From positions 1 through 63,547 of the forward strand of contig LIHJ01000055.1 of assembly GCA_001399805.1 (NCBI GenBank): a DNA stretch of 63,547 nt. Reading direction: 5' to 3'. The DNA comes from Candidatus Bathyarchaeota archaeon BA1. Its GTDB lineage: Archaea > Thermoproteota > Bathyarchaeia > Bathyarchaeales > Bathyarchaeaceae. Both the position numbers and the translations under genes were made by a program. Each line of letters opens with the position of its first letter. Positions within the stretch are counted from its first letter, which is position 1. Shown here piece by piece: positions 36,617 to 45,267 of the stretch. Below the pieces are notes generated by a model. It had not been told where the DNA came from. It saw nothing but the letters and a program-made list of their open reading frames with translations, and searched no databases.

Positions 36617-36969
36617 TCCATAACACCACGAAGCCTTGATAAATAGATGATTAAAAGAATTTAAATCTCTTGGGTTATAAGGGCTCGGTGGTGAGCTTTC
36701 CCCTTCCACTGGTCTCTTAGTTCGGCTAGTTTTTGTGGATAAATATTTGTCCTCTGGTGAGATTTCGATAATCGAGTGTTTTTCCATCACTACTTGCAGT
36801 TTCCACACGCATGTTCATATTTACAATGACCTAATTCGTCACCTGTAGCTTTTTCAGATTTTAAAATTAGGGAATATGGAGAATTGAAGTATTGAAAATT
36901 ATTTTACTATTGAAATCGTTACAACACAGTAATTTAAAAAGAATAGTGGATGTTGTCTATCATTAGCAC

Positions 36970-37650
36970 TCATGGGTATATTGTATACCAGCCGTTGTAA
37001 TCTATTGGGTATTGATTCCAGGAGGGGTTGCCGACTCCTATGCTGTAGCATCCTTCATATGGAGGGTACATGCCTACCAATGCATAGCCATCATAGCAAA
37101 GGACGTAATAGAAGTGATAAAGAGCCCGGTGGATCAGACCAAGCATTATGGCTTGGTCTGAAGGGGTCCAGTAACACTCAATCTCCACAAGTTGGGTTAG
37201 GTATAAATAGTGGTAGCCGTGCTCGTTTACATGTCCAGGATATACTGTCCCACTTATAGGGTATCGCTGTTGAGTTTTAGGCTTTTCAGGAGGTTTTACA
37301 CTGTATACATGGAAACCCCTTTCATCCCATCCTAGGTATTCACCTAGTTGTAGTGTAAGAAATGGCTTCCCTGACGCTGGGTCGGGCAGAAAAAGCTTAT
37401 GGAGATAATATATGTCACCTGCCTTAATTTCTGAAACGCCATGAACCTCCACGACTCTAATAGCGGTATAATGGTAGGTGTCTGCAATCACCTCGAATTC
37501 AAAACCTTTATAGCCCTCTGGCCATGCCCTAGTCTTCGCCTTCTCCCATGCTTGACCATGAAGTAGAGAAGAAATAGGCATCGCACCGGACAGAGCAAAC
37601 GCCAAGATCGCAAGTGTTATGAATACACCCAATTTTCCCTTACTGCCCAT
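36970..37650 (-). CDS. Secreted protein of unknown function, 226 aa
   Basis: A 226-residue protein with a signal peptide (KLGVFITLAILAFALSGAM). The mature part is aromatic-rich with many Tyr, Trp and Pro residues (YHYTAIRVVEVHG, GYHYLYLTQLVEIECYW, GVGNPSWNQYPIDYNGWY) and three cysteines that could form a disulphide. It has the look of an extracellular beta-sheet protein. It is the last of three secreted-protein genes in one direction. Confidence 0.7.
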   Translation of the reverse strand: MGSKGKLGVFITLAILAFALSGAMPISSLLHGQAWEKAKTRAWPEGYKGFEFEVIADTYHYTAIRVVEVHGVSEIKAGDIYYLHKLFLPDPASGKPFLTLQLGEYLGWDERGFHVYSVKPPEKPKTQQRYPISGTVYPGHVNEHGYHYLYLTQLVEIECYWTPSDQAIMLGLIHRALYHFYYVLCYDGYALVGMYPPYEGCYSIGVGNPSWNQYPIDYNGWYTIYP

Positions 37651-37772
37651 TTTCTCACCTCCATATCAATGTTCTCATTTTGGGAGGGGGATCTTTTGGG
37701 CAAATTGTATGTATTCTATGGTTTTGTTTGTCAGGTTGACTTCTATGTAGCAGCTGAGCTGTCGGCGAAAAC

Positions 37773-38363
37773 TTATGGTGACGAAGCATATATTATCTCC
37801 TCCATTTCACTGCCCCATCGATGTCGGCGTACTTCACATAGCTCCAAATCCACGATAAAAGTTATTAGCGATCTACCTTTAATAGGCTTCCCGCTAGGAC
37901 GGGGATCCCTCCTTTCAAGCTCAATCTCCGTCGCGTTGAACTCAAGCCAGCTGAGGTGTATCAGGTTGCATCCTTCGGTCCTAGTCACCAACCAAAATCT
38001 GATCATGTCCCCCACTCTTTCCCCTGCAACACTCCACGATACCCCTCGCCGCGCGTTAGGTGGTAGTGGTCTGTCATCCTTATACTTAGCCACTTTCTTA
38101 AGGAGTTCCTCATGGGTCATATTGGGATGAAAGAGCTTAAAGGCCAACAGTTCGTATTTCTCTCTTGCTTCCTCAAAGGGCAAGTACGCGAAGTCCATAG
38201 CCACCTCCACAGCCTCTTCGGGGACGCCCATCTCCCTAAGCGTCTCCCACAGAGGATCCCACCCGCTTCCCGCCTCCCCTCCTACGGGTGCTGTCGCCCA
38301 GCATGGGGCTAAGGTGGCCAGCAACATCACCGTGATGGCCGCATAAATGGTGTGCAGACGCAA
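37773..38363 (-). CDS. Secreted protein of unknown function, 196 aa
   Basis: A 196-residue protein with a clear signal peptide (YAAITVMLLATLAPCWA). The mature part starts with a helical region (DPLWETLREMGVPEEAVEV) and ends beta-rich (MIRFWLVTRTEGCNLIHLSW). It follows the next gene upstream by only 4 nt, so both are in one operon with the 226-residue secreted protein downstream. No family is recognised. Confidence 0.7.
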   Translation of the reverse strand: MRLHTIYAAITVMLLATLAPCWATAPVGGEAGSGWDPLWETLREMGVPEEAVEVAMDFAYLPFEEAREKYELLAFKLFHPNMTHEELLKKVAKYKDDRPLPPNARRGVSWSVAGERVGDMIRFWLVTRTEGCNLIHLSWLEFNATEIELERRDPRPSGKPIKGRSLITFIVDLELCEVRRHRWGSEMEEIIYASSP

Positions 38364-38367
38364 GTGG

Positions 38368-38805
38368 TTAACACCCCCGTGGGACTGAACTTGCGTAGAT
38401 TATTTGAATATAACCATTGTACGTTACAGTTGTAGTGCTTTTATTGCGTATATAGAAGTACCAATTCTCACTAAAGCGGACAGTCCATGACTGCACTATG
38501 GAGCCACCTACAACCGGCTTTTGGTCATATAGAATTATGTAAGGTGGGTAGTAGAGCGCCATAGCAAGTTCCAGCGTTGCACTACCAGGACTCCAGTAAA
38601 GGCGCACCGTGACAAGAGATCCTTCTAGCAAATAGCCAAGCCCCCAAAGGTGAGTTTCGCCGGGAGCTAAGGTGCCCCCTATGGGGATTATGAGTGGGGA
38701 CTTAGCTGACGCAGGCTCAGCTAAAACAATGGTGGGAAGCGAAGCGCAAACCAGTAATGCAACGGTCGCAATCGCCAAGACCTTAACGCAAACACCCTTA
38801 TTCAT
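38368..38805 (-). CDS. Secreted protein of unknown function, 145 aa
   Basis: A 145-residue protein with signal peptide (VKVLAIATVALLVCASLPTI) and a beta-rich mature part (GTLAPGETHLWGLGYLLEGS, FSENWYFYIRNKSTTTVTYN) that resembles a small jelly-roll or pre-peptidase-like beta sandwich. It is first of the secreted operon. A palindrome lies just upstream of its TATA-like CTAAAATAC. Confidence 0.7.
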   Translation of the reverse strand: MNKGVCVKVLAIATVALLVCASLPTIVLAEPASAKSPLIIPIGGTLAPGETHLWGLGYLLEGSLVTVRLYWSPGSATLELAMALYYPPYIILYDQKPVVGGSIVQSWTVRFSENWYFYIRNKSTTTVTYNGYIQIIYASSVPRGC

Positions 38806-38857
38806 ACAATCTCACCCGTACTAAAATTACAGATGCACTAGTATTTTAGACTATTTC

Positions 38858-38887
38858 CTGAACAATTTGTTCAGTTTTCTGAACGGA
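38858..38887. promoter_or_regulatory. Palindromic operator-like site A
   Basis: CTGAACAA-T-TTGTTCAG forms a near-perfect 17-bp palindrome at about 38858-38874, followed by a third half-site (CTGAAC) at about 38879. It sits just upstream of the putative TATA element of the secreted operon, where a transcription factor would act near BRE. Its core AACAATTTGTT also occurs upstream of the gene at 40332. Confidence 0.6.
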
Positions 38888-38982
38888 TTCATCGATCGTG
38901 TCAGCGTACCTTTACTCTAATTGATTGATGTCGCATGTTCCGAGAATGGTGTAATGTATGCGCTAAGCCGAGGTGCTTCCCC

Positions 38983-39129
38983 TTAATGGGGATAAATTTT
39001 CTTTACCGAATGGACCATATCTTCGGATGCGTTGAGGTAGATGGATATGATGTAGTCATTCCCAACGCTCAAGATTATGTTTATCCAGATGATTCCATCC
39101 CACTCCATATGGCACTTATAATGGCACAT
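38983..39129 (-). CDS. Possible frameshifted C-terminus of the 143-aa secreted protein
   Basis: A 48-codon frame overlapping the end of the next gene upstream. It reads like protein (WINIILSVGNDYIISIYLNA, then EDMVHSVKKIYP). Because the preceding gene ends within this overlap, the likeliest explanation is one gene of about 190 residues with a frameshift near 39120. It could also be a separate small gene. Confidence 0.35.
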   Translation of the reverse strand: MCHYKCHMEWDGIIWINIILSVGNDYIISIYLNASEDMVHSVKKIYPH

Positions 39130-39547
39130 CACTTAAGTCAAGAGCCTCCATGCTGAGTATTTTAGATAGCTTGGGATTCCATGTTGACGCTTCCGAAGCC
39201 GTTCCCACATACTCAAAACCTAAAATCTTGGACTCGTACACTATTGAGATGGTTAGAACCCCATAGCTTTTACCACCCAGAAGCTCTTGAACGGCTGGAT
39301 GATCTAAAGCAGTTTTTAAAGCTCTTTCTTTGAGCTCAACCTCATTGAGCTCATGAGGATTAGGCGGGGCAGGTCCTATCCAGATAGCCTCAAACATCAT
39401 AATGGGCTTACCATCAGTCGAACAGGCCTTAGACTCCGCCAACTTGACATTGAAAAGTGAGGTACAAGTAACCGCAAAAACCATAAGTATTATTATGGTA
39501 CGTGAAATGCGTGTGAGTCGAATCATCGTGGCCTGACACCTCCCCAC
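39116..39547 (-). CDS. Secreted protein, unknown function, possibly frameshifted
   Basis: A 143-residue protein with an N-terminal signal (RTIIILMVFAVTCTSLFNV). The mature part has a conserved-looking ALKTALDHPAVQELLGGKSY followed by VLTISIVYESKILGFEYVG, which fits a small alpha/beta secreted domain. The start is uncertain: GTG/TTG-type at 39547 or an inner ATG (IRLTRISRT). The frame after its stop continues as protein, see the next 48-codon ORF. Confidence 0.6.
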   Translation of the reverse strand: MGRCQATMIRLTRISRTIIILMVFAVTCTSLFNVKLAESKACSTDGKPIMMFEAIWIGPAPPNPHELNEVELKERALKTALDHPAVQELLGGKSYGVLTISIVYESKILGFEYVGTASEASTWNPKLSKILSMEALDLSDVPL

Positions 39548-39686
39548 GGTGTTAACTCTTTACTCTGTATAATACTTGCCGCGAGAACCTCAACCCAAGC
39601 CTGATAATGGACAACGCCACCACTTAAGTTTATTATCATGAAGCCCCCAATAGCTGGGGGCTATATTAAACTATTTTTAGAACGGG

Positions 39687-39706
39687 CTGTTCAGGAAACA
39701 GAACAG
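39687..39706. promoter_or_regulatory. Inverted repeat site B upstream of membrane wHTH gene
   Basis: CTGTTC-AGGAAACA-GAACAG, a 6+8+6 inverted repeat, lies about 100 bp upstream of the ATG at 39810. Its half-sites are variants of the GTTCAG/CTGAAC half-site at 38858. A TATA-like TATTATATA follows near 39770. This would fit autoregulation by the wHTH protein encoded next to it. Confidence 0.45.
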
Positions 39707-39809
39707 ACTCGGCGTTTTGCGTAGCGTTGTGTTTGCTCTCGTTGGCTCGTTTATGCGTTCTGAAAATAGTATTATATATGACGAAGATAGAGCGGTGTTT
39801 GATAGCATC

Positions 39810-40262
39810 ATGACAACTAAGGACCTTGAAGACCCTGAAAGGTATGTTCTGGAGCGGAAGGTTGCGGGCGAGTACAACACCTTTAGGGTTTATCTCCACT
39901 TGATGAAGGTGAGAAAAGCCACAGCCAGGGGTGTCTATAAGGCTTTGGGGATGTCTAGCACATCTCTAGCTTTGCTACATCTGGAGAAGCTGGACAAGTT
40001 GGGCTTAGTGCAGAAGAATCGTTATGGTAACTACTATATCACCTCCTCAAAAAGATTTGGGACCTTGAGACTCTTTTACCTGATTGGAAAGTGGTTTGTC
40101 CCGAGAACATTCTTTTACTTTCTATTCTTCACATCCATGACAATCGTATTCATTTATCACTCAGCACAAAATCCAAGCTACATCATCCCAGCGTTGGTCT
40201 CCCTCCTCAGCGCATTGGTGAACCTCTATGAAACCTTCAGTTTTTACAGGCTTCTGCCATAG
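39810..40262 (+). CDS. Membrane-bound winged-helix regulator
   Basis: About 150 residues from ATG 39810. The N-terminal part is a wHTH (FRVYLHLMKVRKATARGVYK, MSSTSLALLHLEKLDKLGLV, then YYITSSKRFG as wing), followed by two membrane helices (FFYFLFFTSMTIVFIYHSA; IPALVSLLSALVNLYETFS). Such one-component regulators sense signals in the membrane. A TATA-like TATTATATA sits about 35 nt before ATG 39810, so the longer frame from 39717 is unlikely. It lies between secreted-protein genes that share a palindromic site. Confidence 0.75.
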   Translation: MTTKDLEDPERYVLERKVAGEYNTFRVYLHLMKVRKATARGVYKALGMSSTSLALLHLEKLDKLGLVQKNRYGNYYITSSKRFGTLRLFYLIGKWFVPRTFFYFLFFTSMTIVFIYHSAQNPSYIIPALVSLLSALVNLYETFSFYRLLP

Positions 40263-40273
40263 TGAGGCTGTTC

Positions 40274-40293
40274 AACAATTTGTTTTATATAAG
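40274..40293 (+). promoter_or_regulatory. Operator-like site C and TATA box
   Basis: AACAATTTGTT at about 40274-40284 is identical to the core of site A upstream of the secreted operon and is followed at once by TTTTATATAAG, a strong TATA-type box, about 40 nt ahead of the TTG start at 40332. Location next to BRE/TATA suggests control of initiation. Confidence 0.55.
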
Positions 40294-40331
40294 CGATTTT
40301 ATGAAACATTATGTGAGATGGGGGGGTCTCA

Positions 40332-40811
40332 TTGGACAAAGGTTACTCCACCCATAAAGCCCTTGTCCTCATCCTACTATTTTCGCTCTTAGGCTCTTGC
40401 TCAGCGGTCATACTCCATTGGAAATACGGTGGCGAAAGCCTTGAGCAACAGACTTTCGAAGGCCACCTGATGCTGGAAACAGACAAGAAAGTGTATCACC
40501 TCGGCGAACCTGTCCAAATAAAGGTGTTTCTCATCAACGAAAAAAGCGAAAAAGTAGAGCTCCGATCCCTAAGCTACGACTTAACCATCTACCGTTTCGA
40601 GCAAAGCGTATACACGACAAAAGTCCGGGTGGAGTTTCTCCAGCCCATCATGATTGAACCTGTTTCCACATACCAAATCCCAACTACGTACACCTGGCAT
40701 CAAAAAGACATCAAACTGAATCTGCAAGTGCCAACAGGCGCATACACCATTAAGGTCAGCATCCCACACTATAACCTCACCGCAACAACGAGCATAATCA
40801 TAACGCAGTAG
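40332..40811 (+). CDS. Membrane-anchored BsuPI-like beta-sandwich protein
   Basis: A 159-residue protein with an N-terminal anchor or signal (ALVLILLFSLLGSCSAVIL) and an Ig-like beta domain: LMLETDKKVYHLGEPVQIKV, FLINEKSEKVELRSLSYDLT and PTGAYTIKVSIPHYN. The L-G-E-P-V-x-I-K-V turn is typical of intracellular-proteinase-inhibitor (BsuPI) and related domains. Read from TTG after a G-rich ribosome site. It shares operator site C with the secreted cluster. Confidence 0.7.
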   Translation: MDKGYSTHKALVLILLFSLLGSCSAVILHWKYGGESLEQQTFEGHLMLETDKKVYHLGEPVQIKVFLINEKSEKVELRSLSYDLTIYRFEQSVYTTKVRVEFLQPIMIEPVSTYQIPTTYTWHQKDIKLNLQVPTGAYTIKVSIPHYNLTATTSIIITQ

Positions 40812-41049
40812 TCATAGTTGCAAAATCGTTGCATTTTTATGCTCTGCCGCAAGGACGAAAATAGACCATTCCCAACAACATTAAGATAACTAGGTGGGCT
40901 CCCGCATTCTTGGGAAACGCTGACTCGGCGTTTCCTCTCAAGATCTCAATCATGACTCATTGGGGCCAGAGTCGTCATCGCCCACCGAACAATATTAAAT
41001 GCGGGTCTCAAATAAAAATGTATGGTTGAAGTGCGGTGTTGGGGCGGGG

Positions 41050-42030
41050 ATGCTTAAAAAAATCAGGGTTGTTCCGTTGGCCGCAGAGAGTTTTGGTGTG
41101 AGGTCCATGTGCACCTACGTGGAGACCTCGGATGCGAGGCTTCTTTTGGATGCCGGGGCCTCGTTGGCCCCGAACCGGTTTGGCTTCCCTCCCCACCCGA
41201 GGGAGTATGAGGCAATGAGAAAATGCCGTGAAAAGATATACGAAGCCGCATGCAAGGCAGAGGTTGTGACGTTAAGCCACTACCACTTTGACCACCATAC
41301 ACCTTCTTACGAGGATTGGTGTTACAACTGGTCTTCAGCAGATGTGGCAAGAGAAATCTATGCGGGAAAGCTGGTTTTGATCAAGAGTTATCGGGCCATG
41401 ATCAACTTCAACCAAAGGCGACGTGGCTGGGTGTTCATGAAAACTGGTGGCAAACACGCGGATAGGCTGGAGGTGGCGGACGGCAAAACGTTTGAGTTTG
41501 GCGACACAAAACTCAGGTTTTCGGAGCCCGTCTTTCATGGACCTGAGAACTCAGCACTTGGGTGGGTGCTGATGGCCACCATCGAATGTGATGGTGAAAG
41601 GGTGTTGTTTGCGCCGGATGTTCAGGGGCCCATGTATGAACCAACCCTAAAATTAATCCTGATTGAGAAGCCTCAATTGGTCATTATGGGCGGGCCTCCG
41701 ATTTATTTGGCTGGGTTTAGGGTGAGGGGGGAGCACATGCAGCTGGGGATGCAGAGCCTGGAAGGCTTGGTTAAGAGCATCCCCATGACCATTTTAGAGC
41801 ATCACATCCTTCGAGGGGAAGGATGGAGGGAATTTTCCAAACCCATATTTGATTCTGCGTCAAGGGTGGATCATGCTGTTATCACAGCCGCCGAATTCTT
41901 AAGGAAAGACAACAATCTGTTGGAATCCCGCAGAAAACAGCTCTTTGAGGCTGAGCCGCCTAGCATTGAATTTGAGAAGTGGATGAGGCTGCCACATCCC
42001 AAGAGAAAATCGATTGAACCCCCGATCTAA
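41050..42030 (+). CDS. UPF0282-family metallo-beta-lactamase-fold protein
   Basis: About 326 residues of the archaeal UPF0282 type. Seen: VVPLAAESFGVRSMCTYVET, LLLDAGASLAPNRFGFPPHP, the metal motif SHYHFDHHTPSY (HxHxDH) and FSEPVFHGPENSALGWVLM. The family is conserved in archaea, but its substrate is not known; nuclease or hydrolase activity is assumed from the fold. The ATG at 41050, after GGGGCGGGG, is preferred to the ATG 17 codons upstream. Confidence 0.85.
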   Translation: MLKKIRVVPLAAESFGVRSMCTYVETSDARLLLDAGASLAPNRFGFPPHPREYEAMRKCREKIYEAACKAEVVTLSHYHFDHHTPSYEDWCYNWSSADVAREIYAGKLVLIKSYRAMINFNQRRRGWVFMKTGGKHADRLEVADGKTFEFGDTKLRFSEPVFHGPENSALGWVLMATIECDGERVLFAPDVQGPMYEPTLKLILIEKPQLVIMGGPPIYLAGFRVRGEHMQLGMQSLEGLVKSIPMTILEHHILRGEGWREFSKPIFDSASRVDHAVITAAEFLRKDNNLLESRRKQLFEAEPPSIEFEKWMRLPHPKRKSIEPPI

Positions 42031-42042
42031 TCATACAGTATC

Positions 42043-43221
42043 CTATTTTTTGCTCAGTCTTCTCAAAGAGTGAATCATCAGGCCAGCGAAGAAGCCCACC
42101 CCAAGGTTTGTGAAAAATGAAATCACCGCAATGGCTATTGACAAGGCGATCTCAAACCTCCCCCTCATGGTCATGAAGAGTTTCCCCAACTCCAAGCTTG
42201 CAAAAAACAGCATCACCCCGATTATCGACGATGGGAATTTGGCGAAGATCGTTGCGATTGAGTCAGCTAAGAAAAACGCCAAAAACAATTCAACCATGCC
42301 CTCCATCAGCATTGCACCCCCTGTCCTTGCACCAAAGAAATATTGTGAGGCAAAGCCGCCCGCCCCGTGACACATGGGGACCCCACCAAAAAGAGGAAAG
42401 ATCGTGTTCATCCAGCCCATGTTCATCGCCAGGCTTTCTTCTTCAATCCTTCGCTCTGGGAATTTTTCATTCACCATCAAGCAGGTAGCTAAAACGGCAT
42501 TCGATAGGGTCAGGGCAACTTGAGCCACGCCGACGGTGAGTAGACCCGTGTAGATGTCCCAGAGGGATGGAGCCGAAAGCTGAGGGAAATAAAACCCAAA
42601 TTTCACGTTAAGGGTTGGATTTAACAGAAAAACTATGCCCAAGCCCAGGAGGAAAATGGCAACCCCGGCTGGCAGTTTCCTATTCTTAAGCAGCAAAACA
42701 ACCAAAATGAAAGAGACCAAAGCCAAAGCGATATTGGTCAAGAGGGGCTCCATCAAGATGAGCCCCACAGATTCTCTTAACAAAATCAGCATTAATCCCA
42801 ACTGGACGCCCACGATAACACATACCGGAGTGATCTTGGCGATTTTCTTGATCAATCTCGAGAAAACAAGCAGTAGCCAAACGAGACCCATCCCTATGCC
42901 AGTCCCATAAATCAATTGGGGGCTCCATTTTTCCTTGAGGGCAATGGTGGCCACCGCTTTTTGAGGCTCAACCGGCAAAGGCAGCCTATAAATCAATCCG
43001 ACAATGATGTTGGTTAGCCCCATGGCGAGCAGGATTCCGGAGGGGTCTAAGCCAGTTATCGCTATGTAGGCAATGGTGAAGGGGTTTAGTGGACCGAAAT
43101 CCCCCACTGCCCCAGCGAACTCGATGAGGCTGAACTCAAAATCCCTTACCTTAGCCATCCTCACACCCGATTCTGACCCCTCAATAAACCCATACTTGTT
43201 GATAAATGTATTATAGGGCAT
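42043..43221 (-). CDS. MOT1-like molybdate/sulfate transporter
   Basis: A 392-residue membrane protein with about 11 helices and the two motifs of the MOT1 family: EFAGAVGDFGPLNPFTIAYI near the start and LIYRLPLPVEPQKAVATIA. A second half with GGVPMCHGAGGFASQYFFGA has the repeated PMCHG pattern. MOT1 proteins import molybdate. The nearby moaCBA genes make this a likely substrate. It is divergent from thrC. Confidence 0.85.
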   Translation of the reverse strand: MPYNTFINKYGFIEGSESGVRMAKVRDFEFSLIEFAGAVGDFGPLNPFTIAYIAITGLDPSGILLAMGLTNIIVGLIYRLPLPVEPQKAVATIALKEKWSPQLIYGTGIGMGLVWLLLVFSRLIKKIAKITPVCVIVGVQLGLMLILLRESVGLILMEPLLTNIALALVSFILVVLLLKNRKLPAGVAIFLLGLGIVFLLNPTLNVKFGFYFPQLSAPSLWDIYTGLLTVGVAQVALTLSNAVLATCLMVNEKFPERRIEEESLAMNMGWMNTIFPLFGGVPMCHGAGGFASQYFFGARTGGAMLMEGMVELFLAFFLADSIATIFAKFPSSIIGVMLFFASLELGKLFMTMRGRFEIALSIAIAVISFFTNLGVGFFAGLMIHSLRRLSKK

Positions 43222-43255
43222 TTTCTAACCATCTTTATTTATTGGTGGAAACCGT

Positions 43256-44557
43256 ATGGGGGAAGTGCAGGCTTTCCATTGCGTGCCATGCGGAAGGCGT
43301 TACGATGCTAAGACGTTGTATGCCCCTTGCGAGGATTGTGGCTACAACATTGAAAAGGGCATCACCATGTATAAGGGGCTTTTGGAGCCCGTATACGACT
43401 ACGAAAAGATGAAGGAGGCTCTATCGAAGCGAAAATTGGAGTCACATAGGGGATTGGCATCCTTCATAGACTTTCTGCCCATAAGTGAGAGGTTCCTTGT
43501 GAGCTTGGGGGAGGGAGACACGCCCTTGTTACATTGCAAGGACCTAAGTAAGGGACTAAGGGCAGTCCACGTGAAGTTTGAGGGCAGCAACCCCACGAGT
43601 TGCTTTAAGGACAGGGAATCCTCAATGGTTGTGTCCAAAGCATTAGAATTGGGATTCAAGACCGTTGCTTGCGCCTCATCAGGTAACGCTGCGGCGTCCC
43701 TGGCCGCATACTCCGCTAAAGCTGGGTTGAAATGCAGATTGTTCGTTCCTAGGGCTGCCAGCCCAGCGAAGATAACTCAAATGGCAGTCTATGGAGCGGA
43801 GATCGTTCTATTTGATGGCATATATGAGGAGGCCTTTCAGCTTTCAAACAGGATAATCTCCGAATCCGGTGAAATCTACAACTGTAACTCCGCCGTCAAT
43901 CCCCTCAGAAGTGAGGGAGACAAGACCACGGCGATGGAAATATGCAGGGACCTCTCTTGGAGCGTCCCGGACGATGTCTTTGTCCCTGTTGGTAATGGTT
44001 CTAATCTGTACGGCATATGGAGGGGCTTCAAGGAACTATATGAGACAGGAATCATCAACACCTTACCAAGAATGATTGGGGTCGGGGTAGACGCGGGGGC
44101 TCCGTTGGTTGAGGCATATAAGAGGGGCTTCAAAGAGGCCCACGTTGTCGATTGTAAGGAAAGCGTCGCCGAGGGGGCCGTCAGCGCGTGGTCATACGAC
44201 GCCCCTAAGGCAATAAAGGCGATAAAAGATTCCAATGGAGCCATGGTATCCGTTTCAGATGACGAGGTTATTAAGGCCTTGAAGTCATTAGCCAAGAAGG
44301 AGGGGGTCTTCGCTGGTCCCTCAGGTATAGTTGGGTTGGCTGGGATGCTACAACTCATCAAGGAGGGGAAAATCGACAAATATGAAAGAGCAGTCGCCGT
44401 CTTGACCGAAGGAGGACTGAAAGATATGCGGCCAATCGCTAATTTATGGAAAGACCATGTGGTTCAAGTCACATCACCCATAATACAAAATTATCCAACT
44501 GCTCGCGAACGAATAGGAGACGACAGCATTAACAAAGTTCGTCGAGACATAGCATAA
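43256..44557 (+). CDS. thrC: Threonine synthase
   Basis: A 433-residue PLP enzyme converting O-phosphohomoserine to threonine. An N-terminal zinc-ribbon-like part (FHCVPCGRRYDAKTLYAPCE) precedes the catalytic fold: EGSNPTSCFKDRESSM holds the PLP lysine, CASSGNAAASLAAYSAKAGL the phosphate-binding turn, and FVPVGNGSNLYGIWRGF the glycine loop. Archaeal ThrC proteins commonly have this length and ribbon. It is preceded by its own promoter in the short divergent spacer with the transporter. Confidence 0.9.
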   Translation: MGEVQAFHCVPCGRRYDAKTLYAPCEDCGYNIEKGITMYKGLLEPVYDYEKMKEALSKRKLESHRGLASFIDFLPISERFLVSLGEGDTPLLHCKDLSKGLRAVHVKFEGSNPTSCFKDRESSMVVSKALELGFKTVACASSGNAAASLAAYSAKAGLKCRLFVPRAASPAKITQMAVYGAEIVLFDGIYEEAFQLSNRIISESGEIYNCNSAVNPLRSEGDKTTAMEICRDLSWSVPDDVFVPVGNGSNLYGIWRGFKELYETGIINTLPRMIGVGVDAGAPLVEAYKRGFKEAHVVDCKESVAEGAVSAWSYDAPKAIKAIKDSNGAMVSVSDDEVIKALKSLAKKEGVFAGPSGIVGLAGMLQLIKEGKIDKYERAVAVLTEGGLKDMRPIANLWKDHVVQVTSPIIQNYPTARERIGDDSINKVRRDIA

Positions 44558-44633
44558 GCACGGCCACGTTCTAATGTTGGGCAGAAGAATACGCTCTAGA
44601 CTAAAAATCGCTGGCTCTTAAAGCTTAAAGAAC

Positions 44634-44664
44634 CTAATAAGAGCTGATGCTCTTAATAAAAAAT
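44634..44664 (+). terminator. Hairpin with A/T-rich tail after thrC
   Basis: TAAGAGC-tgat-GCTCTTA forms a 7-bp stem at about 44637-44654, followed by AATAAAAAATAA. It lies between the convergent thrC and AbrB-type genes and could end transcripts from either side. Archaeal termination mainly needs T-tracts, so this is a moderate call. Confidence 0.45.
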
Positions 44665-44670
44665 AAGGGG

Positions 44671-44952
44671 TTATGAGGCTCCCACTAGCTCTTTTAGGAG
44701 TGGTCCTAGAAATTGTCGAATACTCTCGCCTAGTTTTTCCACGGGCATTAATGTAATGCAACAAATCTCCTCTCCTCTACTGCAGGCTACGGCAGCGAGT
44801 TTATCACCTGCTTTCATCCCCGCTTTTTCCCTCAACTCCTTAGGTAGCAATAGTTGTCCCCTTTCATCTAGGCTCATCACTGCTTCGACGCTACAACGCG
44901 TCTTGGTAACCTCAGATGGCGAAGGGCAACACTCACTAGATTTACTCGACAT
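44671..44952 (-). CDS. AbrB/SpoVT-type protein, HgcAB-associated-protein-like
   Basis: A 93-residue protein with an AbrB swapped-hairpin domain (SVEAVMSLDERGQLLLPKEL, REKAGMKAGDKLAAVAC) and cysteine pairs at both ends (ECCPSPSE; EICCITLMPVEKLG). This arrangement matches small proteins often annotated as HgcAB-associated. No corrinoid protein HgcA or ferredoxin HgcB is near, so mercury methylation should not be inferred. It may bind DNA and a metal or metalloid. Confidence 0.68.
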   Translation of the reverse strand: MSSKSSECCPSPSEVTKTRCSVEAVMSLDERGQLLLPKELREKAGMKAGDKLAAVACSRGEEICCITLMPVEKLGESIRQFLGPLLKELVGAS

Positions 44953-45267
44953 TATGACACCGGAAGTACAATAGAAAATCGAAAATATAAATTTTTCGGT
45001 TTTTTATGATTATTCTGCATCTGCAAAACATAAATTTATTTTTCATCATGGAATAAAAACATGCCATATGTTAGACCAGTCAACAAGATTTTTTGTGGAT
45101 TCTTCATTAGCCGATGAACCCGTAACCGAGGGCGCTAATATCAAATCTGGAATGCCCGGTTATCAAGGCACTGGCGACAATCAAGTTCAGCTGCTTAATA
45201 TAGTTCATCATCTCGCGCAGAGAGCCCATCCTATTAAAATTCTGAGGGTACGATCATTGTTGAGTCT
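44953..45267. other. Intergenic region between AbrB-type and NUDIX genes
   Basis: About 315 bases. A 40-codon minus-strand frame at about 45107-45229 (containing SLREMMNYIKQLNLIVASAL) has protein-like sequence but no clear ribosome site or family and may be a relic. TATA-like AAATATAAATT near 44985 is a probable promoter for the AbrB-type gene. Confidence 0.3.
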
